From an uncultured Oscillospiraceae bacterium (GTDB taxonomy: Bacteria; Bacillota; Clostridia; Oscillospirales; Acutalibacteraceae), in assembly GCA_900546895.1 (NCBI GenBank), contig UREO01000005.1, positions 1 through 27,341 of the forward strand: a stretch of DNA of 27,341 nucleotides, read 5' to 3'. Positions 15,587 to 22,926 of this stretch are shown here, in pieces (position 1 is the stretch's first letter; each line of letters begins with the position of its first letter). A model generated the notes under the pieces. That model was given only the letters and a program-made list of their open reading frames with translations. It had not been told where the DNA came from and searched no databases. A program made the position numbers and the translations under genes.

Positions 15587-16501
15587 ATGACGCAATTTGT
15601 AAGCACCTTTTTAAAACCCGAAATCGTAATCAACGAACTGGTAACCGTCCATTATTTTGAGTATAACAGCGATTTCTATTTTCCGGGCGAAACTCACAAT
15701 TTCTGGGAATTTCTGTACGTGGACAAGGGGCAGGTGGACGTAACCGCCGGAAACACCAACTATGTGCTGAAAAAGGGCGACATCATTTTCCACAAGCCCT
15801 ATGAATTTCACAGCCTGTGGGCCAACGGTGTGATCGCGCCGAATCTTGTGGTCATCACGTTCAAATGCGACTCCTCCGCCATGCATTTCTTTGACAACAA
15901 GATTCTGAAGGTGGGCGATTTTGAACGCGACCTGCTCGGCCGCGTGATCGAGGAATCCTTCGACGCCTTTTCCTCACCGCTGGACGATGTGGATATGAAG
16001 GAGCTGGTGCGCAGCGGCAAAGGCGCTTTCGCCTGTGAACAGGTCATCAAGCTCTGTCTGGAGCTGATGCTCATCAGCCTGATCCGGAAGGGCGGGACCG
16101 GCGAGGAACGCGTTTCCTCCTCCATTAAGGAAAAATCGGGTCAGGATACCTTTTCCCGGATCGTGGCATACCTGAGCCAAAACATGCACGACAAGGTCAC
16201 CCTGAGCGACGTGTGCCGGGACAACATGTGTGGCTGTTCCTTTCTGCAGAAGGTGTTCCGCGAAAAAACCGGAGGCGGCGTGATGGAATACTTCGGGAAG
16301 ATGAAGGTGGACAGCGCCAAGCAGTCCATCCGCGAGGGGACGAAGAATTTCACCGAAATCGCGAACGACCTCGGGTACTCGTCCATCCACTATTTCTCCC
16401 GCCACTTCAAAAAGGTGACCGGGATGACCCCCTCGGAGTACTCCTCCTCCGTCAAGCTGCGGACCGACAGCCAGAGGGGCCGCCCGCCCCATTTTGAGTG
16501 A
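15587..16501 (+). CDS. AraC-family transcriptional regulator
   Basis: 304-aa cytoplasmic regulator. The N-terminal cupin-like sensor domain (about 1-100) contains ETHNFWEFLYVDKGQVDV and KKGDIIFHKPYEFHSL, the usual ligand-binding barrel of sugar-responsive AraC proteins. The C-terminal double helix-turn-helix (about 190-292) includes KVTLSDVCRDNMCGCSFLQK and the signature FTEIANDLGYSSIHYFSRHF followed by KKVTGMTPSEYSSS. ATG 15587 has an AAGGAG ribosome site at 15572-15577. It lies divergent from the ABC transporter operon and upstream of the nucleotidyltransferase/nahK operon, and both carry the same operator, so it is the likely activator of both. A single half-site-like TTGTACAAATTT at 15439-15450 might allow autoregulation (weak). 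Confidence 0.93.
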   Translation: MTQFVSTFLKPEIVINELVTVHYFEYNSDFYFPGETHNFWEFLYVDKGQVDVTAGNTNYVLKKGDIIFHKPYEFHSLWANGVIAPNLVVITFKCDSSAMHFFDNKILKVGDFERDLLGRVIEESFDAFSSPLDDVDMKELVRSGKGAFACEQVIKLCLELMLISLIRKGGTGEERVSSSIKEKSGQDTFSRIVAYLSQNMHDKVTLSDVCRDNMCGCSFLQKVFREKTGGGVMEYFGKMKVDSAKQSIREGTKNFTEIANDLGYSSIHYFSRHFKKVTGMTPSEYSSSVKLRTDSQRGRPPHFE

Positions 16502-16516
16502 GGCTGATACCATAAC

Positions 16517-16562
16517 AAAAAAATCCGTCCGGGAATCCCGGGCGGGCTGCAAATATTTTTTT
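16517..16562. terminator. bidirectional terminator between the araC-type gene and the AT-rich gene
   Basis: CCGTCCGGG (16525-16533) pairs with CCCGGGCGG (16537-16545) over a 3-nt loop. On the plus strand a T run (16556-16562) follows a few bases downstream; on the minus strand TTTTTTT (16523-16517) follows almost directly. It can end both the araC-type transcript and the convergent gene 16561-17202. A near copy is at 17311-17327. Confidence 0.8.
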
Positions 16563-17202
16563 ACTCTTTCATATATTTGTCAATAATTTTCTGATACATT
16601 TCTTGATACAAACTCAAGTCCGTATTTACAAGATTGAGATCCCTTTCCGTCATGGAACGTATATCGGGACGATTACTGTCTTTCGTATCGATTACGGGAT
16701 ACCTCCCTATCTCCTTTGCCATTGGCGAATAAGTTCCCCTTAGAAATTCATTGTCCTCAGGAGATTTCGTTAGAAAGAAAATATATTTCTGCCCTGCGAC
16801 AGACGGTGCGTAACCTTGTGCGTAACAGGTCTGAGTTCCATTTTCTGTAAAAGTATAGTAACTTTCTGCAATTGATATTTTGTCTCTTATTTGTAAATTT
16901 CCCTTATAGACTTTGGAAATTTCAAACGAGGAAACCGTGACACCATCGCCTACAACGCCAACTTCAGGAAAGTGTAATTTTTGTTTTGCATCGTCCAGAA
17001 GGCTGCCCTTTACGATAACAGCCGATAAATCTTCCAGCTTTTCCATCGTTTTGGGTACACATAAAGTATTATCTTTCATTATTCTGCATACATAACAATC
17101 GACGGGATAGGGCCTCTCTGAGGGCTCCGTCTCTGAACAGACAAACATTGCAACCGCGATTATCATAACACAAACGGATATTATCCTGCTGCGTATACAC
17201 AT
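16561..17202 (-). CDS. AT-rich hypothetical secreted or membrane-anchored protein
   Basis: 213-aa protein of unknown function. The N-terminus (MCIRSRIISVCVMIIAVAMF) is one hydrophobic helix that serves as signal peptide or anchor; the following FVCSE is not a good lipobox. The body has alternating beta-type stretches such as LSAVIVKGSLLDDA, FEISKVYKGNLQIRDKISI and VAGQKYIFFLTKS. This pattern is seen in small secreted beta-barrel proteins, but I cannot name a family. ATG 17202-17200 is chosen over an upstream ATG at 17223 because of GGAGGG at the right distance. The gene and its flanks are clearly more AT-rich than the neighbours and it lies between two operons of another strand, suggesting recent acquisition. 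It has its own promoter (17270-17298) and terminator (16517-16545). Confidence 0.8.
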   Translation of the reverse strand: MCIRSRIISVCVMIIAVAMFVCSETEPSERPYPVDCYVCRIMKDNTLCVPKTMEKLEDLSAVIVKGSLLDDAKQKLHFPEVGVVGDGVTVSSFEISKVYKGNLQIRDKISIAESYYTFTENGTQTCYAQGYAPSVAGQKYIFFLTKSPEDNEFLRGTYSPMAKEIGRYPVIDTKDSNRPDIRSMTERDLNLVNTDLSLYQEMYQKIIDKYMKE

Positions 17203-17269
17203 TTTCACGCCCTCCAATTTCAAAATAAAAACAATATTTAAAATTCTATATTGTAATTATATTAGATTG

Positions 17270-17298
17270 ATTTTATCATTCTGTTATACTAATGTCAA
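17270..17298 (-). promoter_or_regulatory. SigA promoter of the AT-rich orphan gene
   Basis: TTGACA (17298-17293), a 17-bp spacer and TAAAAT (17275-17270) on the minus strand place the start near 17263, about 60 nt before the ATG at 17202. Confidence 0.75.
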
Positions 17299-17310
17299 AT
17301 TAATTAATCT

Positions 17311-17338
17311 GTCCGAGAATCCCGGACGGATTCTTTTT
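17311..17338 (+). terminator. hairpin with T tract (second copy)
   Basis: GTCCG (17311-17315) pairs with CGGAC (17323-17327) with a partly paired AGAATCC interior; TTCTTTTTG follows on the plus strand. It closely resembles the hairpin at 16525-16545 (about 22 of 27 aligned bases). No plus-strand gene now lies directly upstream; it may be the original araC terminator, displaced when the AT-rich gene was inserted. Its T tract overlaps the first operator half-site at 17335-17344. Confidence 0.6.
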
Positions 17339-17411
17339 GTGCAAAAATGATTTTTTGTGCAAATTTTGTGATGGATAAGATATTTATTTTAAAGCAATCA
17401 TCTTCTAAAAT
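17335..17411 (+). promoter_or_regulatory. activator-dependent promoter and operator of the nucleotidyltransferase/nahK operon
   Basis: Direct half-sites TTTTGTGCAA (17335-17344) and TTGTGCAAATTT (17355-17366) are followed after exactly 39 bp by TAAAAT (17406-17411), then AAGGG. Half-sites, 18-bp phasing and the 39-bp gap are identical to those at 15231-15155 on the minus strand. A -35 is lacking at the proper distance. The start would be near 17418, 40 nt before the ATG. Confidence 0.72.
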
Positions 17412-17457
17412 AAGGGCAGAGAGTGTAAAAAAGCAAATGTACAAAGGAGAATGCAGC

Positions 17458-18387
17458 ATGAAGGAACCTGTACTCGTTGTCATGGCGGCGGGAATGGGCA
17501 GCAGATACGGCGGGCCGAAGCAGATTGACCCCGTGGGGGACAGCGGGGAGATCATCATTGATTTTTCGCTTTACGACGCGGTAAAGGCCGGCTTCAAAAA
17601 GGTTGTTTTTTTGATCAAGAAATCCATTGAGGCGGATTTTAAAGAAATTATCGGGGACAGAATGTCCAAAATCATAGAGGTGAAATATGCGTATCAGGAG
17701 GTCGGCGTACTGCCCGAGGGGTACCGGGTGCCGCCGGGGCGCGGGAAGCCGTGGGGGACCGCACACGCGGTGCTCTGCTGCCGCGACGCGATCGACGGGC
17801 CCTTCGCGGTGATCAACGCCGACGATTATTACGGAAAAGACGCGTTCCGCCTGATTTACGATACTCTTCTCCACAGCCGGGACGACGGGTTGTACCGTTA
17901 CGCGATGGTGGGCTACACGCTGGAAAACACGCTGACGGACCACGGCCACGTGGCAAGGGGCGTCTGCGTCGCCAGCCCGGACGGATTTCTGGAGGATATC
18001 CACGAGCGCACCCACATTGAAAAGCGGGGAAACGCGGCCCAGTACACCGAGGACGGCGGAAACACGTGGGTAACCATCCCCCCGGGGAGCGTTGTCTCCA
18101 TGAATCTGTGGGGCTTTTCCGAATCGATTCTCGGGGAGATCGCGGCAAGGTTTCCCGCGTTTCTGGACGGCGCTCTGGAAAAGGACCCGCAAAAAGCCGA
18201 GTTCTTCCTGCCCACCGTGGTGGATGAGCTGCTCAAGGGCCAAAAAGCCAGCGTAAAAGTGCTGCGGTCCCCGGATAAATGGTACGGGGTCACCTACCGC
18301 GAGGACAAACCGGTGGTGGTGGAAGCAATCCGAAAAATGAGAAAACAGGGGATCTATCCTGATAAGCTTTGGGAGGGCAATACATGA
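17458..18387 (+). CDS. sugar-1-phosphate nucleotidyltransferase (probable UDP-HexNAc-forming pyrophosphorylase)
   Basis: 309-aa cytoplasmic nucleotidyltransferase that joins a sugar-1-phosphate to an NTP, releasing pyrophosphate. The signature AAGMGSRYGGPKQIDPVG (about 10-27) holds the nucleotide-binding Gly-rich loop, Arg16 and Lys21. GKPWGTAHAV (96-105) contacts the nucleotide, and NADDYYG (120-126) supplies metal-binding Asp. ATG 17458 is chosen because AAGGAGA precedes it by 8 nt and the protein then begins just before the catalytic loop; an in-frame extension to 17347 crosses the operator. It overlaps the nahK-like gene by ATGA. The partner kinase makes HexNAc-1-phosphate, so HexNAc-1-P plus UTP to UDP-HexNAc is the likely reaction; the family also includes glucose-1-P enzymes. 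Confidence 0.88.
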   Translation: MKEPVLVVMAAGMGSRYGGPKQIDPVGDSGEIIIDFSLYDAVKAGFKKVVFLIKKSIEADFKEIIGDRMSKIIEVKYAYQEVGVLPEGYRVPPGRGKPWGTAHAVLCCRDAIDGPFAVINADDYYGKDAFRLIYDTLLHSRDDGLYRYAMVGYTLENTLTDHGHVARGVCVASPDGFLEDIHERTHIEKRGNAAQYTEDGGNTWVTIPPGSVVSMNLWGFSESILGEIAARFPAFLDGALEKDPQKAEFFLPTVVDELLKGQKASVKVLRSPDKWYGVTYREDKPVVVEAIRKMRKQGIYPDKLWEGNT

Positions 18388-19496
18388 AACCGGTGAAAAA
18401 GGAGCTTCTTCCCGCGATCGCGGAGAAATTTCAGTTCGAGGGCCAGTATGTGGGAATCCTGCCCTATGGAAGCGGACATATCAACGACACCTTTTCCGTC
18501 TTTTTTCAGCTTGAGGAACAAACCCGCAGATACATCCTTCAGCGGATCAACACCAACGTGTTCCGCAAGCCGGCGGAGCTGATGGAAAACGTGGTGGGCG
18601 TTACCCGTTACCTGCACAACGCCATCGCCGCTGCCGGCGGCGACCCGTACCGCGAAACGCTGAACCTGATTCCCACACGGGACGGCGCGTACTATTATGT
18701 TGACGGGGACGGCGGCTACTGGCGCTCCTATTATTTTATCGAGAACACGGTGACCCTTCAGCAGACAAGGACCCAGGAGGAATTTTACGATACCGCCCGG
18801 GCCTTCGGCCGGTTCCAGCTGCTTCTGGCCGACTATCCGGCGGCTACGCTCCACGAAACCATCCCGCTGTTCCACGACACGCCGAACCGTATCCTTCAAT
18901 TTAAAGAGTCGCTTTCCGCGGACGTAAAAGGCAGGGCGGCCGATGTAAAAGAAGAAATTGCCTTCGTTTTCGGGCAGGAGGAATATACCCATCTTCTGGT
19001 GGATATGCAGACGCGGGGGGAGCTTCCCCTGCGGGTCACCCACAACGACACCAAGCTGAACAACGTGCTGGTCGACAGCAAAACCGGCAAGGGCGTATGC
19101 GTCATTGATCTGGACACGGTAATGCCCGGCCTTTCCCTCTACGATTTCGGCGACTCCATCCGTTTCGGGGCAAGCACGGCAGCGGAAGACGAACAGGATT
19201 TGTCCAAAGTGCATTTTGACCTCGGGCTGTTTGAAGCGTATACCAAAGGATTTCTGGAGGTTGCGGGAAAGGTGCTGACCAACGAGGAAATTAAAAGGCT
19301 GCCCGACGGCGCGAAAATGATGACGCTGGAATGCGGCATCCGCTTTCTGGCGGATTATCTTGCCGGCGACACCTATTTCAAGATCAGCCGCGGGAGCCAC
19401 AACCTTGACCGCGCCCGAACCCAGTTCCGGCTGGTGGAGGAAATGGACCGGCAGTGGGACGTTATGGCCAAAATCGTCGGCCAATACTGCAAATAG
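18384..19496 (+). CDS. nahK: N-acetylhexosamine 1-kinase (NahK/LnpB-like phosphotransferase)
   Basis: 370-aa kinase of the aminoglycoside-phosphotransferase superfamily. Similarity by eye to bifidobacterial NahK runs over the whole length: YGSGHINDTF (28-37), YILQRINTNVF (50-60), LRVTHNDTKLNN (216-227, catalytic Asp222 and Asn227), VIDLDTVMPG (240-249, metal Asp) and YDFGDSIRFGAS (253-264). NahK phosphorylates GlcNAc or GalNAc at the anomeric position. ATG 18384 lies 8 nt after GGGAGG and overlaps the stop of the nucleotidyltransferase (ATGA). In bifidobacteria NahK works with lacto-N-biose phosphorylase and a uridylyltransferase; here a pyrophosphorylase takes the latter role and no phosphorylase is in the window. 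Confidence 0.9.
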   Translation: MKPVKKELLPAIAEKFQFEGQYVGILPYGSGHINDTFSVFFQLEEQTRRYILQRINTNVFRKPAELMENVVGVTRYLHNAIAAAGGDPYRETLNLIPTRDGAYYYVDGDGGYWRSYYFIENTVTLQQTRTQEEFYDTARAFGRFQLLLADYPAATLHETIPLFHDTPNRILQFKESLSADVKGRAADVKEEIAFVFGQEEYTHLLVDMQTRGELPLRVTHNDTKLNNVLVDSKTGKGVCVIDLDTVMPGLSLYDFGDSIRFGASTAAEDEQDLSKVHFDLGLFEAYTKGFLEVAGKVLTNEEIKRLPDGAKMMTLECGIRFLADYLAGDTYFKISRGSHNLDRARTQFRLVEEMDRQWDVMAKIVGQYCK

Positions 19497-19507
19497 GGGC
19501 TGAGAAA

Positions 19508-20146
19508 ATGAGAAATATTCTTTGCTACGGCGATTCCAATACCTACGGGATGAAACCCGGCATGACGGGCAGATACGCGCGGGACGTCCGCTGGACCGGC
19601 CTGCTGCAAAAGCTGCTCGGCGGCGGGTATTATGTGATCGAAGAAGGGCTGGGCGGCAGAACGACCGTCTGGGACGACCCGATTGAAGAATATAAAAACG
19701 GCAAAACTTATCTTCTCCCCTGTCTGGAAAGCCACAAGCCGCTGGACCTGGTCGTCATCATGCTGGGTACAAACGATCTGAAGAAACGCTTTTCCCTGCC
19801 GGTGTGCGACATTGCGTCGGGTATGGAAAATCTGATCCGGACGATTTTAAAATCGGAGTCCGGCAGCGGGGGCGGCGCCCCGCAGGTACTTCTGGTCGCG
19901 CCGGTCCCCATCGCCGACGTGGGTATCCGCGCCTGGCGCCTGATGTTCGGCGAAGGAATGAAAAACAGCCTTCTGCTGGCGGAAGAGTATGAGCAGACCG
20001 CAAAACGGAACCGCGTGCATTTTCTGAATCCGGGGCGAAGCGTGGAAGTAGGCCCGGAGGACGGCATCCACTACACGCAGGCAGGCCACCGGAAATTGGC
20101 GGAACTGATCGAACAGAAAGTCCACGAAATCTTTCCGGACGGCTGA
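19508..20146 (+). CDS. SGNH/GDSL-family esterase (arylesterase/acyltransferase type)
   Basis: 212-aa cytoplasmic SGNH hydrolase. Block I is CYGDSNTYG with nucleophile Ser10, the block II region is EEGLGGRTT (about 45-53), block III is MLGTND (85-90, Asn89) and block V is DGIHYT (185-190, Asp185 and His188). The pattern DVRWTG...VIEEGLGGRTT...DLVVIMLGTND strongly resembles the Mycobacterium smegmatis arylesterase/acyltransferase group. ATG 19508 follows a GGGG-type ribosome site and lies 11 bp after nahK; no signal peptide. Removing acetyl groups from an imported amino-sugar is a reasonable role given the operon, but is inference. Confidence 0.9.
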   Translation: MRNILCYGDSNTYGMKPGMTGRYARDVRWTGLLQKLLGGGYYVIEEGLGGRTTVWDDPIEEYKNGKTYLLPCLESHKPLDLVVIMLGTNDLKKRFSLPVCDIASGMENLIRTILKSESGSGGGAPQVLLVAPVPIADVGIRAWRLMFGEGMKNSLLLAEEYEQTAKRNRVHFLNPGRSVEVGPEDGIHYTQAGHRKLAELIEQKVHEIFPDG

Positions 20147-20197
20147 ATGCCGCAAAATTTTGAATATCCCCTTATAGAGCCGCGCAGGCCCGCAGCC

Positions 20198-20225
20198 GGA
20201 CCCGTCAGCCGCTGCTGCCGGGTCC
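20198..20225 (+). other. stem-loop downstream of the SGNH gene
   Basis: GGACCCG (20198-20204) pairs perfectly with CGGGTCC (20219-20225) around a 14-nt GC-rich loop. There is no T tract, so it is a weak terminator at best and more likely a 3' end-protecting hairpin of the operon. Confidence 0.45.
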
Positions 20226-20255
20226 TCAGAACAGCTTGTCCCCGGTAAAAAAAGC

Positions 20256-20405
20256 GGGGCTGTTGCAAAATGAATTCCCGATAGTAAATTGCATAAATCA
20301 ATAGCCTAAAACGTAAGAAAACACGCCTTGAAGCAGCTTTAAAAGTCCGATCAAGACGTGTTTTTTGTGCACTGTTTTTCGTTAAGGCTATTTTGCAACA
20401 TTCCC
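20256..20405. mobile_element. MITE-like inverted-repeat element (about 150 bp)
   Basis: The ends form imperfect terminal inverted repeats: the left end reads GGGGCTGTTGCAAAAT (from 20256) and the right end, reversed, GGGAATGTTGCAAAAT (from 20405), 14 of 16 identical. GGnnnTGTTGCAAA ends are typical of several insertion-sequence groups, for example IS1182/IS5-like. The interior forms another inverted repeat (AATAGCCT...AACG near 20300 with its complement near 20381-20392) and an inner AAAACACG/CGTGTTTT hairpin (about 20319-20366). There is no transposase and no clear target-site duplication. It lies between convergent genes and, with T runs on both sides, may act as a bidirectional terminator. 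Confidence 0.55.
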
Positions 20406-20437
20406 AAAACTTTTGATGGTACAACAACAGGACGCGG

Positions 20438-21637
20438 TTACCCGCAGTAAACGGAAGGAATCGCCGCGTAGACGGCGGCGCACCGGACAAGGTCCTGCTT
20501 CCAGGTCTTTTCGTCGGGGGAATGAGCCTCTTTTTCTTTCCCGGGACCGAAGCCGACGCAGGGGATTCCATAGCGGCCCATGATGGAAACGCCGTTCGTG
20601 GAAAACGTCCATTTTCCGACCTCCGGCTCGCCGTAAAGGTTCCTGTGCGCTTCCACCGCGGCCCGCAGGGCGGGCGCGTCCTCCGGAAGCACCCAAGTCG
20701 GGAAGTAGCAGTCGGTGGGGTACGTCAGGCCGGTGTAGCTCGGGCGCTCATAGGTATACATCGAGACGGATGCCCCGTACCTTTGGCACGATTCCAGACC
20801 GCGCACCTCCTCCAGCGCCGTTTCATACGTTTCTCCGCCGGTGAGGCGGCGGTCGAGCGAAACGGCACAGAAATCCGCGACCGCGCAGCGGGACGGGGAG
20901 TTAAAGAAAATTTCCGATACGGTGACGGTTCCCTTCCCGAGGAACGGGTCGGAGGGAAGCCGTTCATTCAGCCCGCGGATGTCCTGAAGGATGTCGGCCA
21001 TCTTGTAGATGGCGTTATCGCCGCGCTCCGGGGCGGAACCGTGGCAGGACACGCCCTTTACCTCCACCCGGATTTCCACCCGCCCGCGCTGCCCGCGGCA
21101 GATGATGCCGTCGGTCGGTTCGGTGCTGACGACAAATTCCGGGGTGATTTGATCCTCCTGATGAAGATACTGCCAGCAGAGCCCGTCGCAGTCCTCCTCC
21201 TGCACCGTGCCGGTCACCAGCACAGTGAATTTTTCGGAAAGAAGGCCCATGTCCTTCCTGATTTTTGCCCCGTAAACCGCGCTGACCATCCCGCCCAGCT
21301 GGTCGGAAGCGCCGAGTCCGCCTATCTCCGTATCGGTTTCATAGCCTTCATACGGGTCAAAGCTCCAGTTGCTTCTGTCACCGGTTCCCACGGTGTCGAT
21401 GTGCGCGTCGTAGGCGATCAGCTTTTCCCCCGCGCCCATGCGGCCCAGAACATTCCCCATCGGATCGACGTCGATCCGGTCAAATTCCAGCGCGCGCATT
21501 TCACGGACAATACGCGCAATCACCTGCTTTTCTTTTCCGCTTTCCCCCGGGATTGCGATCAGATCGCGCAGAAAAGCGGTCATTGCGGCCTCATAGTCCT
21601 GTGCCCTGCGGCGAATCTCCCGATAGTCCGGTATCAT
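20438..21637 (-). CDS. ygeY: YgeY-family M20 metallohydrolase (selenium-metabolism-linked)
   Basis: 399-aa M20/DapE/ArgE-type di-zinc amidohydrolase of the YgeY subgroup. Metal-site residues are visible: His79 and Asp81 (YDAHIDTVG), Asp112 (GASDQLGG), the catalytic pair Glu147-Glu148 (VQEEDCDG) and a late His (KEKEAHSPDEKTW). A dimerisation/lid domain occupies about 190-300. Cleavage of an N-acyl or amide bond of an amino-acid derivative is expected; the substrate is not known. ATG 21637 has a GGAGGGA Shine-Dalgarno. It lies 54 bp downstream of diaminopropionate ammonia-lyase, the pairing found in the ygeW-ygeX-ygeY gene set. Confidence 0.92.
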   Translation of the reverse strand: MIPDYREIRRRAQDYEAAMTAFLRDLIAIPGESGKEKQVIARIVREMRALEFDRIDVDPMGNVLGRMGAGEKLIAYDAHIDTVGTGDRSNWSFDPYEGYETDTEIGGLGASDQLGGMVSAVYGAKIRKDMGLLSEKFTVLVTGTVQEEDCDGLCWQYLHQEDQITPEFVVSTEPTDGIICRGQRGRVEIRVEVKGVSCHGSAPERGDNAIYKMADILQDIRGLNERLPSDPFLGKGTVTVSEIFFNSPSRCAVADFCAVSLDRRLTGGETYETALEEVRGLESCQRYGASVSMYTYERPSYTGLTYPTDCYFPTWVLPEDAPALRAAVEAHRNLYGEPEVGKWTFSTNGVSIMGRYGIPCVGFGPGKEKEAHSPDEKTWKQDLVRCAAVYAAIPSVYCG

Positions 21638-21691
21638 ATCCGTTCCCTCCTGTCATCGAATCGGTCATTTGGTATGCATTCCCTGTAACCA

Positions 21692-22903
21692 TCACAGGAA
21701 CGACGGGTATTCCCCGTCATGGACAATCCTGCAGTATTTTTCCGGGTCCGTATCCCCCTCGGTGGAAAACAGCAGCACCCGGGAATTTTTGTCCAGCCCG
21801 AGGCCCTTTCGCAGATCCTTCAAGCTCTCGCGCTCCATAACCGCGCAAAGCAGGCCCATGGTCACCGCGCCGGATTCCCCCGAAATTACCTGGGGGTCCC
21901 CCCTGAGCGGCGCGCCCAGAGTGCGCATCCCCTTCGCCGTGATTTCATCGGAGCAGGAAACGAAGTAAGCGCTGTGGTTTTTCAGGATATCCCAGCCGAT
22001 GGTGTTGGGTTCGCCGCAGGCGAGCCCCGCCATAATCGTTTTCAAATCCCCCCGGACGGCGCGGATCTGTCCGTCACCCACGGCGGCGGAGCGGTAAATG
22101 CAGTCGGCGGCGTCCGGTTCCACAATCACCGTGACCGGGCAATTTCCCGGAAACAGGTTTGCAAAATATCCCTGCACGGCGGCGGCGAGGGACCCCACCC
22201 CGGCCTGAATAAAAATGTGGGTCGGGCGTTCCACGCCGAACCCTTTCAGCTGCGCGGCGGCTTCCGAAGCCATGGTGCCGTACCCCTGCATAATCCATGC
22301 CGGAATTTCCTCGTAGCCTTCCCACGCGGTGTCCTGAATCACCACGCTGTTCGGCGTCTTTGCGCTCTGCGCGGCCGCGATGCGGACGCATTCGTCGTAG
22401 TTCGCGTTCTCTATCGTCGCTGCGGCGCCCTCTTTCCGGATGTTTTCCAGCCGGACCGGGGAAGACCCCTTCGGCATAAACACAACCGAGTTCTGACCGA
22501 GCCGGTTAGCCGACCAGGCCACGCCGCGCCCGTGGTTCCCGTCGGTGGCGGTAAAGAAGGTAAAGCTTCCGAATTCTTCCTTCAGCTTTTGGGAAATCAG
22601 CACCTCATACGGCAGCTCCGAAATATCCTTTTTCAGCCTCTGCGCGATAAACCGGCCCATGGCGTAGGAACCGCCCAGCACCTTAAAGGCGTTTAAGCCG
22701 AAGCGGCAGGATTCATCCTTAATATAAATTCCGCCCAGTCCAAGCCGCAGGGCCATATGGGTAAGCGGCGCCAGCGGCGTGGGGGCATACTGCGGGAAGC
22801 TCCTGTGGAAGGCGGCGGCCTTTTCCACATTCTGCAGGGACATGACCTGTAAAAACCTGTCGTCCGTTTTGGGAATCCGGTTGGGAACCCATCTGATCCT
22901 CAT
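21692..22903 (-). CDS. dpaL: 2,3-diaminopropionate ammonia-lyase
   Basis: 403-aa PLP-dependent fold-type II lyase (YgeX) that turns 2,3-diaminopropionate into pyruvate and two ammonia. The PLP lysine is Lys74 in FGLNAFKVLGG; TATDGNHGRGVAW (Asn and Gly ligands of PLP) and a C-terminal SGESGAVTMG-type phosphate/PLP region are present. Length matches E. coli DpaL. ATG 22903 follows AGGAGG by 7 nt. It is the first gene of a two-gene operon with ygeY, under the promoter at 22964-22992, and has a perfect-looking leader hairpin. It allows use of diaminopropionate or related amino acids as nitrogen and carbon source. Confidence 0.93.
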   Translation of the reverse strand: MRIRWVPNRIPKTDDRFLQVMSLQNVEKAAAFHRSFPQYAPTPLAPLTHMALRLGLGGIYIKDESCRFGLNAFKVLGGSYAMGRFIAQRLKKDISELPYEVLISQKLKEEFGSFTFFTATDGNHGRGVAWSANRLGQNSVVFMPKGSSPVRLENIRKEGAAATIENANYDECVRIAAAQSAKTPNSVVIQDTAWEGYEEIPAWIMQGYGTMASEAAAQLKGFGVERPTHIFIQAGVGSLAAAVQGYFANLFPGNCPVTVIVEPDAADCIYRSAAVGDGQIRAVRGDLKTIMAGLACGEPNTIGWDILKNHSAYFVSCSDEITAKGMRTLGAPLRGDPQVISGESGAVTMGLLCAVMERESLKDLRKGLGLDKNSRVLLFSTEGDTDPEKYCRIVHDGEYPSFL

Positions 22904-22926
22904 CTCACTACCTCCTGAAAAGCAGA

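Noticed and set aside
15117..15633. small frames (77-100 aa) in the transporter/araC intergenic region
   Set aside because: They cross the operator, terminator and promoter signals, lack ribosome sites and have no recognisable domains.
20522..22696. two long plus-strand frames (388 and 325 aa) opposite ygeY and dpaL
   Set aside because: Shadows of enzymes with intact catalytic motifs on the minus strand.
20438..22903. selenocysteine (in-frame TGA) in the selenium-linked hydrolase or lyase
   Set aside because: Both frames are open with standard motifs; no internal TGA or SECIS-like context was found.
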